Assembly: GCA_937936275.1 (NCBI GenBank) | Contig: CALHCJ010000038.1 | Location: 1 to 32,142 of the forward strand | Direction of reading: 5' to 3' | DNA length: 32,142 bases | Source of the DNA: an uncultured Flavobacteriaceae bacterium | GTDB lineage: Bacteria > Bacteroidota > Bacteroidia > Flavobacteriales > Flavobacteriaceae | In this document: positions 24,719 to 32,142 of the stretch, in pieces | Position numbering within the stretch: position 1 is the first letter of the stretch | How the letters are laid out: each line of letters starts with the position of its first letter | Notes under the pieces: generated by a model | Database searches by the model: none | Seen by the model: only the letters and a program-made list of their open reading frames with translations | What the model was told of the DNA's origin: nothing | Program-made: the position numbers and the translations under genes

Positions 24719-25510
24719 ATGCAAAAACGTCTTTCCGTCATTAATCTGACATCTGTAATCTTAGTGATACTTGTAAATTATGTTTCTCAAGCCATTCGCA
24801 TCAACGAAACTACCATAGGAGATATCAGTAATAAATATTTTAACCTGTTTACGCCTGCGGGTTATGCTTTTGCCATATGGGGACTCATTTTTCTAGCGCT
24901 AATTGCGTATGGTATCTACCAAATAAAATTGGTCTTCTTTAGTGAAAAATCAAATCGTATTATTGACCAAACAGGATATTGGTTTGCTAGTGCAAACCTT
25001 CTAAATTGTGTTTGGGTTTTTGTTTTTTCATATGACTATACGGGGCTATCCGTACTTGTCATGTTAGGAATTCTCTTTTGCTTACTTCAGATTATTATAA
25101 AAACGAATATGGAACGAAGTTCGGTTTCACGGGCGACCATGATCTTTGGTTGGTTACCTATTGGGATTTATAGTGGATGGATTGCTGTTGCGACTATCGC
25201 AAATATAGCCGCCTATTTGAGTAAGTTAAATTGGGGTGGAGGTTTTCTTAGTGAACAACAATGGACGATCACCATGATAATTATAGCCATGATAGTCAAT
25301 CTGTATGTGCTTTGGACGAGACATATGCGCGAATTCGCTTTTGTAGGTATTTGGGCACTAATTGCAATATACGTTCGACATACTCAAGAAGTACAAAATT
25401 TAGCAACTACCGCACTCATATGTGCTGCTATTTTGGGCCTTGCTGTGGTGGTTCATTTAATTTTAAATAGAAAAAAGAATTCATTTTTCAACAGTCTTGA
25501 AAACACTTAA
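24719..25510 (+). CDS. TspO/MBR-like tryptophan-rich sensory membrane protein, long form
   Basis: A 263-residue integral membrane protein with about seven or eight hydrophobic helices and many tryptophans. The pattern FNLFTPAGYAFAIWGLIFLALIAYGIYQ is like that of TspO family members (first helices), but the protein is about 100 residues longer than classic TspO. Family members bind porphyrins or act as stress sensors or transporters; no ligand can be given here. I start it at the ATG at 24719, since the TTG at 24677 would add a 14-residue leader without support. It is 71 bases after pdeM. Confidence 0.72.
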   Translation: MQKRLSVINLTSVILVILVNYVSQAIRINETTIGDISNKYFNLFTPAGYAFAIWGLIFLALIAYGIYQIKLVFFSEKSNRIIDQTGYWFASANLLNCVWVFVFSYDYTGLSVLVMLGILFCLLQIIIKTNMERSSVSRATMIFGWLPIGIYSGWIAVATIANIAAYLSKLNWGGGFLSEQQWTITMIIIAMIVNLYVLWTRHMREFAFVGIWALIAIYVRHTQEVQNLATTALICAAILGLAVVVHLILNRKKNSFFNSLENT

Positions 25511-25518
25511 AAGTAGGG

Positions 25519-25538
25519 GCTTACTTTGGTTTGTAAGC
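25519..25538. repeat. Inverted repeat over the mfd -33 region
   Basis: GCTTAC and GTAAGC are separated by eight bases (TTTGGTTT) that contain both candidate -33 elements of the mfd promoter. It could be an operator or a weak hairpin at the end of the upstream transcript; a short stem makes either role uncertain. Confidence 0.35.
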
Positions 25539-25557
25539 ACAATGCATAGTATCTTTG
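25525..25557 (+). promoter_or_regulatory. Predicted mfd promoter
   Basis: TTTG (25525-25528), 21 bases, then TATCTTTG (25550-25557) fits the Bacteroidota -33/-7 pattern. The start would be at about 25564, giving a leader of only some eight bases before the TTG start codon. Confidence 0.5.
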
Positions 25558-25571
25558 CAAAAAATTGAAGG

Positions 25572-28500
25572 TTGATTAAAACCCCGGTTTCCGAATTATT
25601 TTCACAGTCTCCGCAATTGCAGAAACTGCAGCGTTTTATTGCCAATACCGAAAAAAATCTACAACAAATCTCTTTAAAAGGTCTCTCAGGATCTGCTATT
25701 GCTTTTGTGGTTTCTGAAACTTTCAAGAAATCAGATACTCCTTTCCTTGTTGTTTTTGATGACAAAGAAGAAGCTGCATATCATCTTAATGATTTGGAGC
25801 AACTCATTGGCAAAAATGATGTTTTGTTTTATCCCGGAAGCTATCGAAGACCATATCAAATTGAAGAAACAGACAATGCAAATGTGTTGTTGCGCGCAGA
25901 GGTTTTGAATCGCATAAACTCTCGTAAAAAACCAGCGATTATTGTGACCTATCCTGATGCGCTTTTTGAAAAAGTTGTCACGAGAAGAGAACTTGAAAAA
26001 AATACGCTTAAAATAAAACTTGAAGACAGTCTTTCGCTAGACTTTCTAAATGAAGTTCTTTTTGAATATCAATTTAAACGGGTTGATTTTGTTACTGAGC
26101 CTGGTGAGTTTTCGGTTCGAGGTGGAATCGTCGATGTTTTTTCTTTTTCGCATGATGAGCCCTATCGCATTGAATTCTTTGGAGACGAGGTAGATAGTAT
26201 TCGAACTTTCGACGTAGAAACACAATTGTCTACCGAAAAGATTAAAAAGATTACGATCATTCCAAATGTTGCCAATAAATTTCTTGAAGAAAAAAGAGAG
26301 AGTTTTCTAAGTTATATTTCGTCAAAAACGGTAGTTTTTGCAAAGAATACCCCACTTCTTTTTGATCGTTTGGATGATTTCTTTGGAAAAGCCGAGGAAG
26401 CTTTTACACAACTATCAGAAGACATAAAACACGCTAAGCCTGAAGAGTTATTCTTGAATGCATTCCAATTCAAGACGCAGCTCAAAAATTTTCAAGTCAT
26501 CAACTTTAATCAATCGAAAACAACTGAAAGTCTAGAGATTCAATTCGATATTAAACCGCAACCTTCATTCAATAAAAAGTTTGATTTATTAATTCAAAAT
26601 TTAAACGATTATCATGCAAAGGGCTTTGTGAATTTTATTTGTTGTGCTACGGAACAGCAGGCAAAACGCTTTCATGATATTTTTGAAGAAGGCAAAACTC
26701 AAGTTCACTACAAGACTGTTGTTTTTTCGTTACACGAGGGTTTTATTGATGAAGATCTTAAGATAGTTTGTTATACCGACAATCAAATTTTTGAGCGATA
26801 TCACAAATTTCAATTGAAAAATGGTTATGCTAAAAAACAAGCCATAACCCTCAAAGAATTGAACAAACTTGAAATTGGCGATTACGTAACACATATTGAT
26901 CACGGAATTGGAAAATTTGGAGGGCTTCAAAAAATTGATGTCGAAGGTAAAAAGCAAGAGGCAATAAAATTGATGTATGGCGAGCGTGATATTTTATATG
27001 TTAGCATTCACTCTCTCCATAAAATTTCAAAATTCAACGGAAAAGATGGGGCTGTTCCAAAGATTTATAAGCTCGGGTCGGCAGCTTGGAAAAAAATCAA
27101 ACAAAAAACAAAATCAAGAGTTAAAAAAATCGCTTTTGATTTAATCAAGGTATATGCCAAGCGAAGGCTTCAGAAAGGATTTCAGTATGACCCAGATGGA
27201 TATCTACAACATGAATTAGAGGCATCTTTTATTTACGAAGACACTCCCGATCAAGGGAAAGCAACGGAAGATATCAAGCGTGATATGGAAAGTGAACGTC
27301 CGATGGATAGACTCATCTGTGGCGACGTGGGTTTCGGCAAAACTGAGGTTGCTATTCGAGCAGCGTTTAAGGCCGTAGCCAATGGAAAGCAGGTCGCAGT
27401 ACTAGTACCTACCACGATTCTAGCGTTTCAACACCATAAGACATTTTCTGAGCGATTAAAAGATATGCCAGTAACTGTTGACTATTTAAATCGTTTTCGA
27501 ACTACCAAAGAGCGTCGTGAGACATTAGAGAATTTAGAAGCCGGAAAAGTTGACATTATTATTGGTACACATCAGTTGGTTAACAAGAATGTGAAATTCA
27601 AAGATCTGGGCTTACTCATTGTTGATGAAGAACAAAAATTCGGAGTTTCAGTCAAAGACAAATTAAAATCTATAAAAGAGAATGTTGATGTATTGACCTT
27701 GACGGCAACCCCAATTCCAAGAACGTTGCAGTTCAGTTTGATGGCCGCTAGAGATCTCTCGGTTATTAACACACCACCACCAAACCGATACCCAATAGAA
27801 AGTCAAGTAATACGCTTTTCGGAAGAAACGATTCGCGATGCGGTCACATATGAAGTGCAACGTGGCGGACAGGTTTTCTTTATTCATAACCGTATTGAAA
27901 ATATTAAAGAAGTTGCTGGCATGCTTCAACGCTTGGTTCCTGATGCTAAAATTGGAATTGGACATGGACAGATGGAAGGCAAAAAGCTGGAAAGTTTAAT
28001 GCTATCTTTTATGAATGGAGAATTCGATGTACTCGTGTCTACAACAATAGTAGAAAGCGGGCTCGATGTCACCAATGCAAATACGATTTTCATCAACAAC
28101 GCGAATAATTTCGGATTGAGTGATCTCCACCAAATGAGAGGGCGTGTAGGAAGAAGTAATAAAAAAGCGTTCTGTTATTTCATCACCCCTCCTTACGATG
28201 TAATGACTTCAGATGCCCGTAAACGTATTCAAGCTTTAGAGCAATTTACTGAACTGGGCAGCGGCTTTAATATCGCCATGAAAGATCTCGAAATACGGGG
28301 AGCAGGAGACATTTTAGGTGGCGAACAAAGCGGATTTATAAATGAAATTGGTTTTGACGCATATCAAAAGATAATGACTGAAGCTATTGAAGAGCTTAAA
28401 GAAAATGAATTTAAAGAGCTCTATGAAGAAGTTGAAGGCCATCGAGAAAAAGTATTTATAAAGGAAACCCAATTAGATACCGATTTTCAATTATTATTTC

Positions 28501-28949
28501 CTGATGACTATATCAATAATGTTACAGAACGTTTAAATCTTTACACCGAACTGAATCAAATCAAAAACGAAGAAGATCTTTTGAAATTTGAGACACAGCT
28601 TGTGGACCGTTTTGGAGAATTGCCTTCAGAGGCGGAAGATCTTTTAAACTCCGTTCGAATCAAATGGGTAGCTACTAGTATTGGTGTTGAAAAGGTAATT
28701 ATGAAAAAGGGTAAGTTGATCGGTTATTTCATTGCTGACCAACAGTCTGAGTTTTACCAAAGCGCAAATTTCACCAAGGTGCTACAATTTGTTCAATCTC
28801 ATGCGCACCTATGTAAAATGAAAGAAAAACAAACAAGAAATGGTTTAAGGCTCTTGTTAGTTTTTGAGGGTATAACTTCAGTTGAGAAAGCTTTAAAAGC
28901 ACTAGCCCCTTTGAAACCCCAGCAAAAAACAGGGGCGCCAGCCTCATAA
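25572..28949 (+). CDS. mfd: Transcription-repair coupling factor Mfd
   Basis: A 1125-residue ATP-dependent translocase that removes stalled RNA polymerase at DNA damage and recruits UvrA. The UvrB-like N-terminal region is followed by the RNA-polymerase interaction domain (GDYVTHIDHGIGKFGG, near 436-451), then a RecG-like motor with Walker A GDVGFGKT (584-591), DEEQ at 685-688, TATPIPRT, and QMRGRVGRS; the C-terminal TRCF domain is complete. The start codon is TTG at 25572: the upstream frame is closed by a TGA, and no ATG follows before conserved sequence. Length is normal for Bacteroidota. Confidence 0.96.
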   Translation: MIKTPVSELFSQSPQLQKLQRFIANTEKNLQQISLKGLSGSAIAFVVSETFKKSDTPFLVVFDDKEEAAYHLNDLEQLIGKNDVLFYPGSYRRPYQIEETDNANVLLRAEVLNRINSRKKPAIIVTYPDALFEKVVTRRELEKNTLKIKLEDSLSLDFLNEVLFEYQFKRVDFVTEPGEFSVRGGIVDVFSFSHDEPYRIEFFGDEVDSIRTFDVETQLSTEKIKKITIIPNVANKFLEEKRESFLSYISSKTVVFAKNTPLLFDRLDDFFGKAEEAFTQLSEDIKHAKPEELFLNAFQFKTQLKNFQVINFNQSKTTESLEIQFDIKPQPSFNKKFDLLIQNLNDYHAKGFVNFICCATEQQAKRFHDIFEEGKTQVHYKTVVFSLHEGFIDEDLKIVCYTDNQIFERYHKFQLKNGYAKKQAITLKELNKLEIGDYVTHIDHGIGKFGGLQKIDVEGKKQEAIKLMYGERDILYVSIHSLHKISKFNGKDGAVPKIYKLGSAAWKKIKQKTKSRVKKIAFDLIKVYAKRRLQKGFQYDPDGYLQHELEASFIYEDTPDQGKATEDIKRDMESERPMDRLICGDVGFGKTEVAIRAAFKAVANGKQVAVLVPTTILAFQHHKTFSERLKDMPVTVDYLNRFRTTKERRETLENLEAGKVDIIIGTHQLVNKNVKFKDLGLLIVDEEQKFGVSVKDKLKSIKENVDVLTLTATPIPRTLQFSLMAARDLSVINTPPPNRYPIESQVIRFSEETIRDAVTYEVQRGGQVFFIHNRIENIKEVAGMLQRLVPDAKIGIGHGQMEGKKLESLMLSFMNGEFDVLVSTTIVESGLDVTNANTIFINNANNFGLSDLHQMRGRVGRSNKKAFCYFITPPYDVMTSDARKRIQALEQFTELGSGFNIAMKDLEIRGAGDILGGEQSGFINEIGFDAYQKIMTEAIEELKENEFKELYEEVEGHREKVFIKETQLDTDFQLLFPDDYINNVTERLNLYTELNQIKNEEDLLKFETQLVDRFGELPSEAEDLLNSVRIKWVATSIGVEKVIMKKGKLIGYFIADQQSEFYQSANFTKVLQFVQSHAHLCKMKEKQTRNGLRLLLVFEGITSVEKALKALAPLKPQQKTGAPAS

Positions 28950-29027
28950 TATTATTAACAATTTTGCGTTTTATTATTAGTTACAATGGTGTAACTTTCA
29001 ACCTTTGAACCCCACATTTAGAATCCC

Positions 29028-29345
29028 ATGAATATTCCCCACCTCAGCTTTTCATTAGCTGAAAAATTGGCTATTGTAAATGCAATAGATGCACTTATTC
29101 TTGTTGACGGAAACGTACATAATGGTGAAATCAATGTACTAACAAAACTTATGAAAAGTATTGATTTCGATAGTAATTTTATCGTGCAGGCGAGAAATAT
29201 TGCTACAGACCAATGTGTACTAATTTTGAATCAAATGCCAAAAGAGAAAAAAGATAACCTCACTCAAATTCTACAGGAGGTTGCCATTTCTGACGGATTT
29301 TGTCATGAAAAGGAAACAGCTCTTATAGAAAGCATATTCCATTAG
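29028..29345 (+). CDS. Small TerB-like helical protein
   Basis: A 105-residue acidic, all-helical protein. Its LVDGNVHNGEINVLTKLM segment (residues about 27-44) and VAISDGFCHEKETALIESIF at the C-terminus have the two acidic repeats of TerB-type domains, though in a shorter form. It would be cytosolic; no function is known. It stands alone, 78 bases after mfd. TAACTTTC (28992-28999) may be a -7 element. Confidence 0.6.
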   Translation: MNIPHLSFSLAEKLAIVNAIDALILVDGNVHNGEINVLTKLMKSIDFDSNFIVQARNIATDQCVLILNQMPKEKKDNLTQILQEVAISDGFCHEKETALIESIFH

Positions 29346-29432
29346 GACTTTTCACCTCTTTTCAAACTTATTTAGGAATTATCTATTCTCAAAGCTGTGC
29401 TTGAAGCAGAACTTTTGGATTTATTTTTCCAA

Positions 29433-29532
29433 TAATCAATCTTACGAAGTCATAGGACCTGCTATTTCTGAAATTAAAGCAGGTAAAAGTTCAAGTATCG
29501 AGTCAAAAGATAAAAAACTAACTTTGGATTGA
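29433..29532 (+). other. Coding-like tail of a possible lost gene
   Basis: The frame ending in TGA at 29530-29532 encodes a polar, plausible protein C-terminus (SYEVIGPAISEIKAGKSS, then IESKDKKLTLD) with no start codon or gene body upstream; the frame becomes noncoding-like before about 29433. It may be the last fragment of a deleted gene. The -7 element of the next gene lies inside it. Confidence 0.25.
29519..29526 (+). promoter_or_regulatory. Predicted -7 element of the TlpA-like gene
   Basis: TAACTTTG matches the -7 consensus exactly, 26 bases before the ATG at 29553. No -33 TTTG is found at the usual distance. Confidence 0.42.
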
Positions 29533-29552
29533 TTTTTGAACTATACATACTT

Positions 29553-30875
29553 ATGAAAAAAGGGATTACGATTTTAATAGTTACTCTAGTAACTTCACTT
29601 CATGCGCAGCAAACAATATCAGGCTCATTTTCTCCAGCGGACGACTATAACTGGCTGATTGCTTATCAGCTCAAACCTGGTAGTCAAGTATATACTGCTG
29701 ACACTGCGATAAAAAATGGTTTATTCACTTTGAACATGCCACAAAATACTCCTGAAGGCACATACCGTTTGGTATATGCAGTGCCACAAGAGGAATATTA
29801 TTTCGATGTCATTTACAATGGAAAAGAAGATATAAAATTAGATTTCAATATTGAGCAAGGCGTAGTATTTACAGAGTCAAATGAGAATATACTGTTCAGT
29901 ACATATTTTAAAGAAATCAATGCAGTTGAGCGGGAATTAATTGCCTTCTATTCGAAGGAGATGAGTGATATTTCGGTTTTTAATCAAATCATTAAAAAAT
30001 ACCATTCAGTACAGCAATCATATGAAAAAAAGTCTCAAAACTTACTTTCAAATCATTTTATCAAGGCAAACAGATCGTACGTGCCAACCAGTTTTGAATC
30101 GGTACAAGAATTTGTAAAAAAACGAAAAGAATCATTTTTTGATCATCTTGATGTGAACAATTTAATTTTACAATCATCAAGGTTTCTGACTGAAAAATTA
30201 ACGAATTATATTTTCACAGCACTTCCTTTAGAGGAGCTCACTCCCGTTAAAAAAGAACAAATATTGCAAAACAATATTGACGAAGTTGTGCAGAACTTAG
30301 ATGATAGTTCAGATGATTATGTCTTTAATTTTTTGGAGGCCTTATGGCAGCAAACTTGGACACAAGAGTTTAGAGCGACCTCAGCATATATTCTGACCAA
30401 ATATTTAAAAACCTCACCGGTAGCAGCCAAAAATCAAGAAATTATTGACGAGATAGAAACTCAGGTACGTCTGGGCTTAGGGGCAACTGCACCAGAAATC
30501 ACATGGAAAAAAGAACAAGGTCTTGAAAAACTCAGTGCGTTAAATGGTTCGGAACGCTATGTACTTGTTTTTTGGAGTAGCACTTGTGGGCATTGCTTAA
30601 AAGAAGTTCCGGCGCTTCATGAGGAATTAAGTACTTATTCTGATGTTAAGGTAGTTGCCGTAGGACTAGAAGATGATGATTTAAACTGGAAAGTTGAATC
30701 TGCTAAGCTTGATAATTTCGAACATGTTATTGCTTTAGGTAAATGGGAAAGTGATTACGCCAAGCTATACGACATTCATAGTACACCTACTTACTTCATT
30801 TTAGACGAAAACAAGAAAATTATAAGCAAGCCAGAATCAGATAAAGAGGTAGTTAACTTTTTAAATGAAAATTAG
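29553..30875 (+). CDS. Exported TlpA-family thioredoxin-like protein
   Basis: A 440-residue protein with a Sec signal peptide (residues 1-18, ending HAQQ). The first 320 residues include an immunoglobulin-like region (residues about 22-105, DUF4369-like in pattern) and a helical middle section. The C-terminal thioredoxin domain carries a CGHC active site (C345 to C348, in FWSSTCGHCLKEVP), and a cis-proline segment TPTYFIL. It is expected to act in the periplasm as a disulfide reductase or isomerase. I use the ATG at 29553; the TTG at 29529 would place extra residues before the signal peptide. Confidence 0.85.
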   Translation: MKKGITILIVTLVTSLHAQQTISGSFSPADDYNWLIAYQLKPGSQVYTADTAIKNGLFTLNMPQNTPEGTYRLVYAVPQEEYYFDVIYNGKEDIKLDFNIEQGVVFTESNENILFSTYFKEINAVERELIAFYSKEMSDISVFNQIIKKYHSVQQSYEKKSQNLLSNHFIKANRSYVPTSFESVQEFVKKRKESFFDHLDVNNLILQSSRFLTEKLTNYIFTALPLEELTPVKKEQILQNNIDEVVQNLDDSSDDYVFNFLEALWQQTWTQEFRATSAYILTKYLKTSPVAAKNQEIIDEIETQVRLGLGATAPEITWKKEQGLEKLSALNGSERYVLVFWSSTCGHCLKEVPALHEELSTYSDVKVVAVGLEDDDLNWKVESAKLDNFEHVIALGKWESDYAKLYDIHSTPTYFILDENKKIISKPESDKEVVNFLNEN

Positions 30876-30883
30876 ACCCAGTG

Positions 30884-31543
30884 TTATAGGGTTTTTAAAT
30901 CTTTAATGGTCTTAAAAGCAATATCTACCTGATCATCATTGACAAGAATAGTAAACTCATTTGTAGTTGAAATTACCTCGTATAGTACAATTCCTTCCCA
31001 AGCCAAACGTTGAAAAATAAAATAATATATGCCTGGAACGGATACGTTCTCTGCGGGTAGTTTAACTGTTATTGAAGATAGTTCTTGGGCCTTTTGGGTA
31101 CACTTTTCAGCTCTGAATAATTCCTCAACCGTTTTGTCCATCAAATTACTAATGACAATATTGATCTCATTTACACCCCGAGAAGAGGTATAAAATACAT
31201 CTTGATTTTGATTTACGGCCTCTAATAATTTAGCCTGTTGTACCAAGATAGTATCTGAAGCCAAAAAGGTATAATCTGTTAGCGAAGATCGTACCGTAAT
31301 CTCTCCGATATTTTTTAAAACTTTTATGATTTTGTGAGTAGCCCTAAACTCTAAGTCATCAGATAAACGCTTAAGAGCCATTACAATAGCACCATTGCGG
31401 ATGTCTTTACCGAGTTCTTCCTCAATTTCGGGTTTTACGATTCTAGAAAGTGACGTAAGGTTGATGATTCCCTGAGCCAAGGCGCTTTGAAGAAAGGGCT
31501 TCTTCTTAATGTATTGTTCTACGACTGATGAGATTGTTTTCAT
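30884..31543 (-). CDS. ACT-domain protein of unknown function
   Basis: A 219-residue protein conserved, as I recall, in flavobacteria, where it is sometimes labelled aspartate kinase although no kinase motif is present. The N-terminal half is helical with MALKRLSDDLEF and ATHKIIKVLKN. The C-terminal part (from about 150) reads as an ACT domain: SSITVKLPAENVSVPGIYYFIFQRL, then VLYEVISTTNEFTILV. An amino-acid sensor role is inferred. The ATG at 31543 is chosen because the alternative ATG at 31573 lies inside the predicted promoter. It converges on the TlpA-like gene with eight bases between stops. Confidence 0.65.
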   Translation of the reverse strand: MKTISSVVEQYIKKKPFLQSALAQGIINLTSLSRIVKPEIEEELGKDIRNGAIVMALKRLSDDLEFRATHKIIKVLKNIGEITVRSSLTDYTFLASDTILVQQAKLLEAVNQNQDVFYTSSRGVNEINIVISNLMDKTVEELFRAEKCTQKAQELSSITVKLPAENVSVPGIYYFIFQRLAWEGIVLYEVISTTNEFTILVNDDQVDIAFKTIKDLKTL

Positions 31544-31561
31544 TTTGACTGTGTTAGGGGT

Positions 31562-31593
31562 CAAAAATAACATATTGTTACAAATAAAACAAA
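31562..31593 (-). promoter_or_regulatory. Predicted promoter of the ACT-domain gene
   Basis: On the - strand TTTG (31593-31590), 20 bases and TATTTTTG (31569-31562) match the Bacteroidota consensus at both elements. Transcription would start near 31555, leaving about 11 bases before the ATG at 31543. It is the best-matching promoter found in the window. Confidence 0.6.
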
Positions 31594-31596
31594 TTG

Positions 31597-31956
31597 TCAG
31601 AAATGATAGAATGCACTTTCTAGATGCTCAATCTTAAAAACATACCTATTCTTTAGAATTGTGACAACATCAAAGCGTACTTCTACATCTAAATCGTTCT
31701 CTATAACATACTGATTTGCCCCTTGCACCAACAGGTTAATTTTTTTCTTAGTTATGGTATCAGCAATGGGGATAATTTTATCATTACTTCTAGCCCGAAC
31801 CTCAACTATTGCCAACACGTCGTTTTTTTGTGCGATAATATCCACTTCAGATTTCAAATAGCGATAATTTTGATACTTGATTTCGTATCCTTTTTCTTTC
31901 AAAAAGTCAGCGGCAATTTTTTCTCCTTCCTTTCCAAACTCATTATGTTTTCCCAT
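31597..31956 (-). CDS. YraN family endonuclease-fold protein
   Basis: A 119-residue UPF0102/YraN protein with a Holliday-junction-resolvase-like nuclease fold. The nuclease core E-V-D-I-I (SEVDIIAQ) and IVEVRARS supply the acidic and basic active-site residues, near 37-57, after the N-terminal helix with GKEGEKIAADFLKEKGYEI. No enzymatic activity is proven for the family. Length is standard. It is the gene next to the ACT-domain gene on the same strand, 24 bases before that gene's predicted promoter and 54 before its start. Confidence 0.92.
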   Translation of the reverse strand: MGKHNEFGKEGEKIAADFLKEKGYEIKYQNYRYLKSEVDIIAQKNDVLAIVEVRARSNDKIIPIADTITKKKINLLVQGANQYVIENDLDVEVRFDVVTILKNRYVFKIEHLESAFYHF

Positions 31957-31961
31957 AATTT

Positions 31962-32105
31962 TTAAGAAATATGTTCGAAAACGTGCATTTCATCGAAAAT
32001 ATCTGCCATTAAACGTCCTATTTCAAAGAAACACACGTATTTAGTCTTGTAGTTTAACGAAAATACGAAGATAGTAATACTATACACTTTGTACTCCCGT
32101 TTCAT
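31962..32105 (-). CDS. Possible small ORF upstream of YraN gene
   Basis: A 47-codon frame (MKREYKVY to the stop just five bases before the YraN ATG) is open on the - strand and preceded by an in-frame TAA. The C-terminal half (LMADIFDEMHVFEHIS) is acidic and protein-like, the first half less so. I recognise no family. It may be chance, or a leader peptide of the YraN transcript. Confidence 0.2.
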   Translation of the reverse strand: MKREYKVYSITIFVFSLNYKTKYVCFFEIGRLMADIFDEMHVFEHIS

Positions 32106-32142
32106 TTACACCCCCAAATAAATAGTAGCCCCAAGCACTATT

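Noticed and set aside
1-32142. CRISPR arrays, tRNA/rRNA genes, phage or integrase genes, complete insertion sequences
   Set aside because: I found no repeated spacer pattern, no tRNA-like cloverleaf and no transposase or integrase motif on either strand.

Overview
The window looks like a chromosomal segment of a marine-type member of the Flavobacteriaceae (Bacteroidota). The DNA is AT-rich, Shine-Dalgarno sequences are mostly absent, several upstream regions carry the Bacteroidota -7 element TAnnTTTG, and the families are typical of this group (DUF6428, PlsC-GNAT fusion acyltransferase, ligase-associated repair operon, YraN, carboxypeptidase-like regulatory domain protein).

Layout. (1) 1-1531: the end of an arsenic-resistance cluster on the + strand: DUF6428 protein (cut by the window edge), ArsN1-type N-acetyltransferase and thioredoxin-type arsenate reductase. 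No arsenite permease follows. (2) 1662-11760: a self-contained accessory island. A GntR/UTRA regulator on the + strand faces a nine-gene operon on the - strand. In transcription order the operon encodes a secreted TIM-barrel isomerase/epimerase, a Gfo/Idh dehydrogenase, a GMC flavoenzyme with its Tat/lipoprotein small subunit, an SDR, a ROK kinase, a SIS-domain protein, an FAD oxidoreductase and a phosphotriesterase-fold lactonase. A perfect 20-bp palindrome sits over the predicted -33 element of the operon promoter and is the likely GntR operator. (3) 12011-12399: a decayed second arsC copy in the same orientation as the intact one, so the island lies between two direct arsC repeats. (4) 12413-17136: core genes on the - strand: an exported protein of unknown function, a PlsC-GNAT lipid acyltransferase, aspartate kinase and a GNAT acetyltransferase. 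(5) 17250-18736: class 1 fructose-1,6-bisphosphatase and a TerB protein, convergent on a shared terminator. (6) 18837-24647: the ligase-associated DNA repair operon (nuclease, ATP-dependent ligase, Lhr-like helicase, PdeM phosphoesterase). (7) 24719-30875: TspO-like membrane protein, Mfd, a small TerB-like protein and a TlpA-type thioredoxin lipoprotein or periplasmic protein. (8) 30884-32142: an ACT-domain protein, YraN and the right edge.

The most interesting unit is the island at 1.6-11.8 kb. It joins FAD- and NAD-linked sugar oxidation (GMC plus small subunit, Gfo/Idh, FAD oxidoreductase, SDR) with kinase, SIS and lactonase steps under one GntR/UTRA regulator. It resembles 3-keto-glycoside pathways combined with a phosphosugar-lactone branch. 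I cannot name its substrate from sequence, and it has no transporter or glycoside hydrolase of its own in the window. No RNA genes, CRISPR array or complete insertion sequence were seen.
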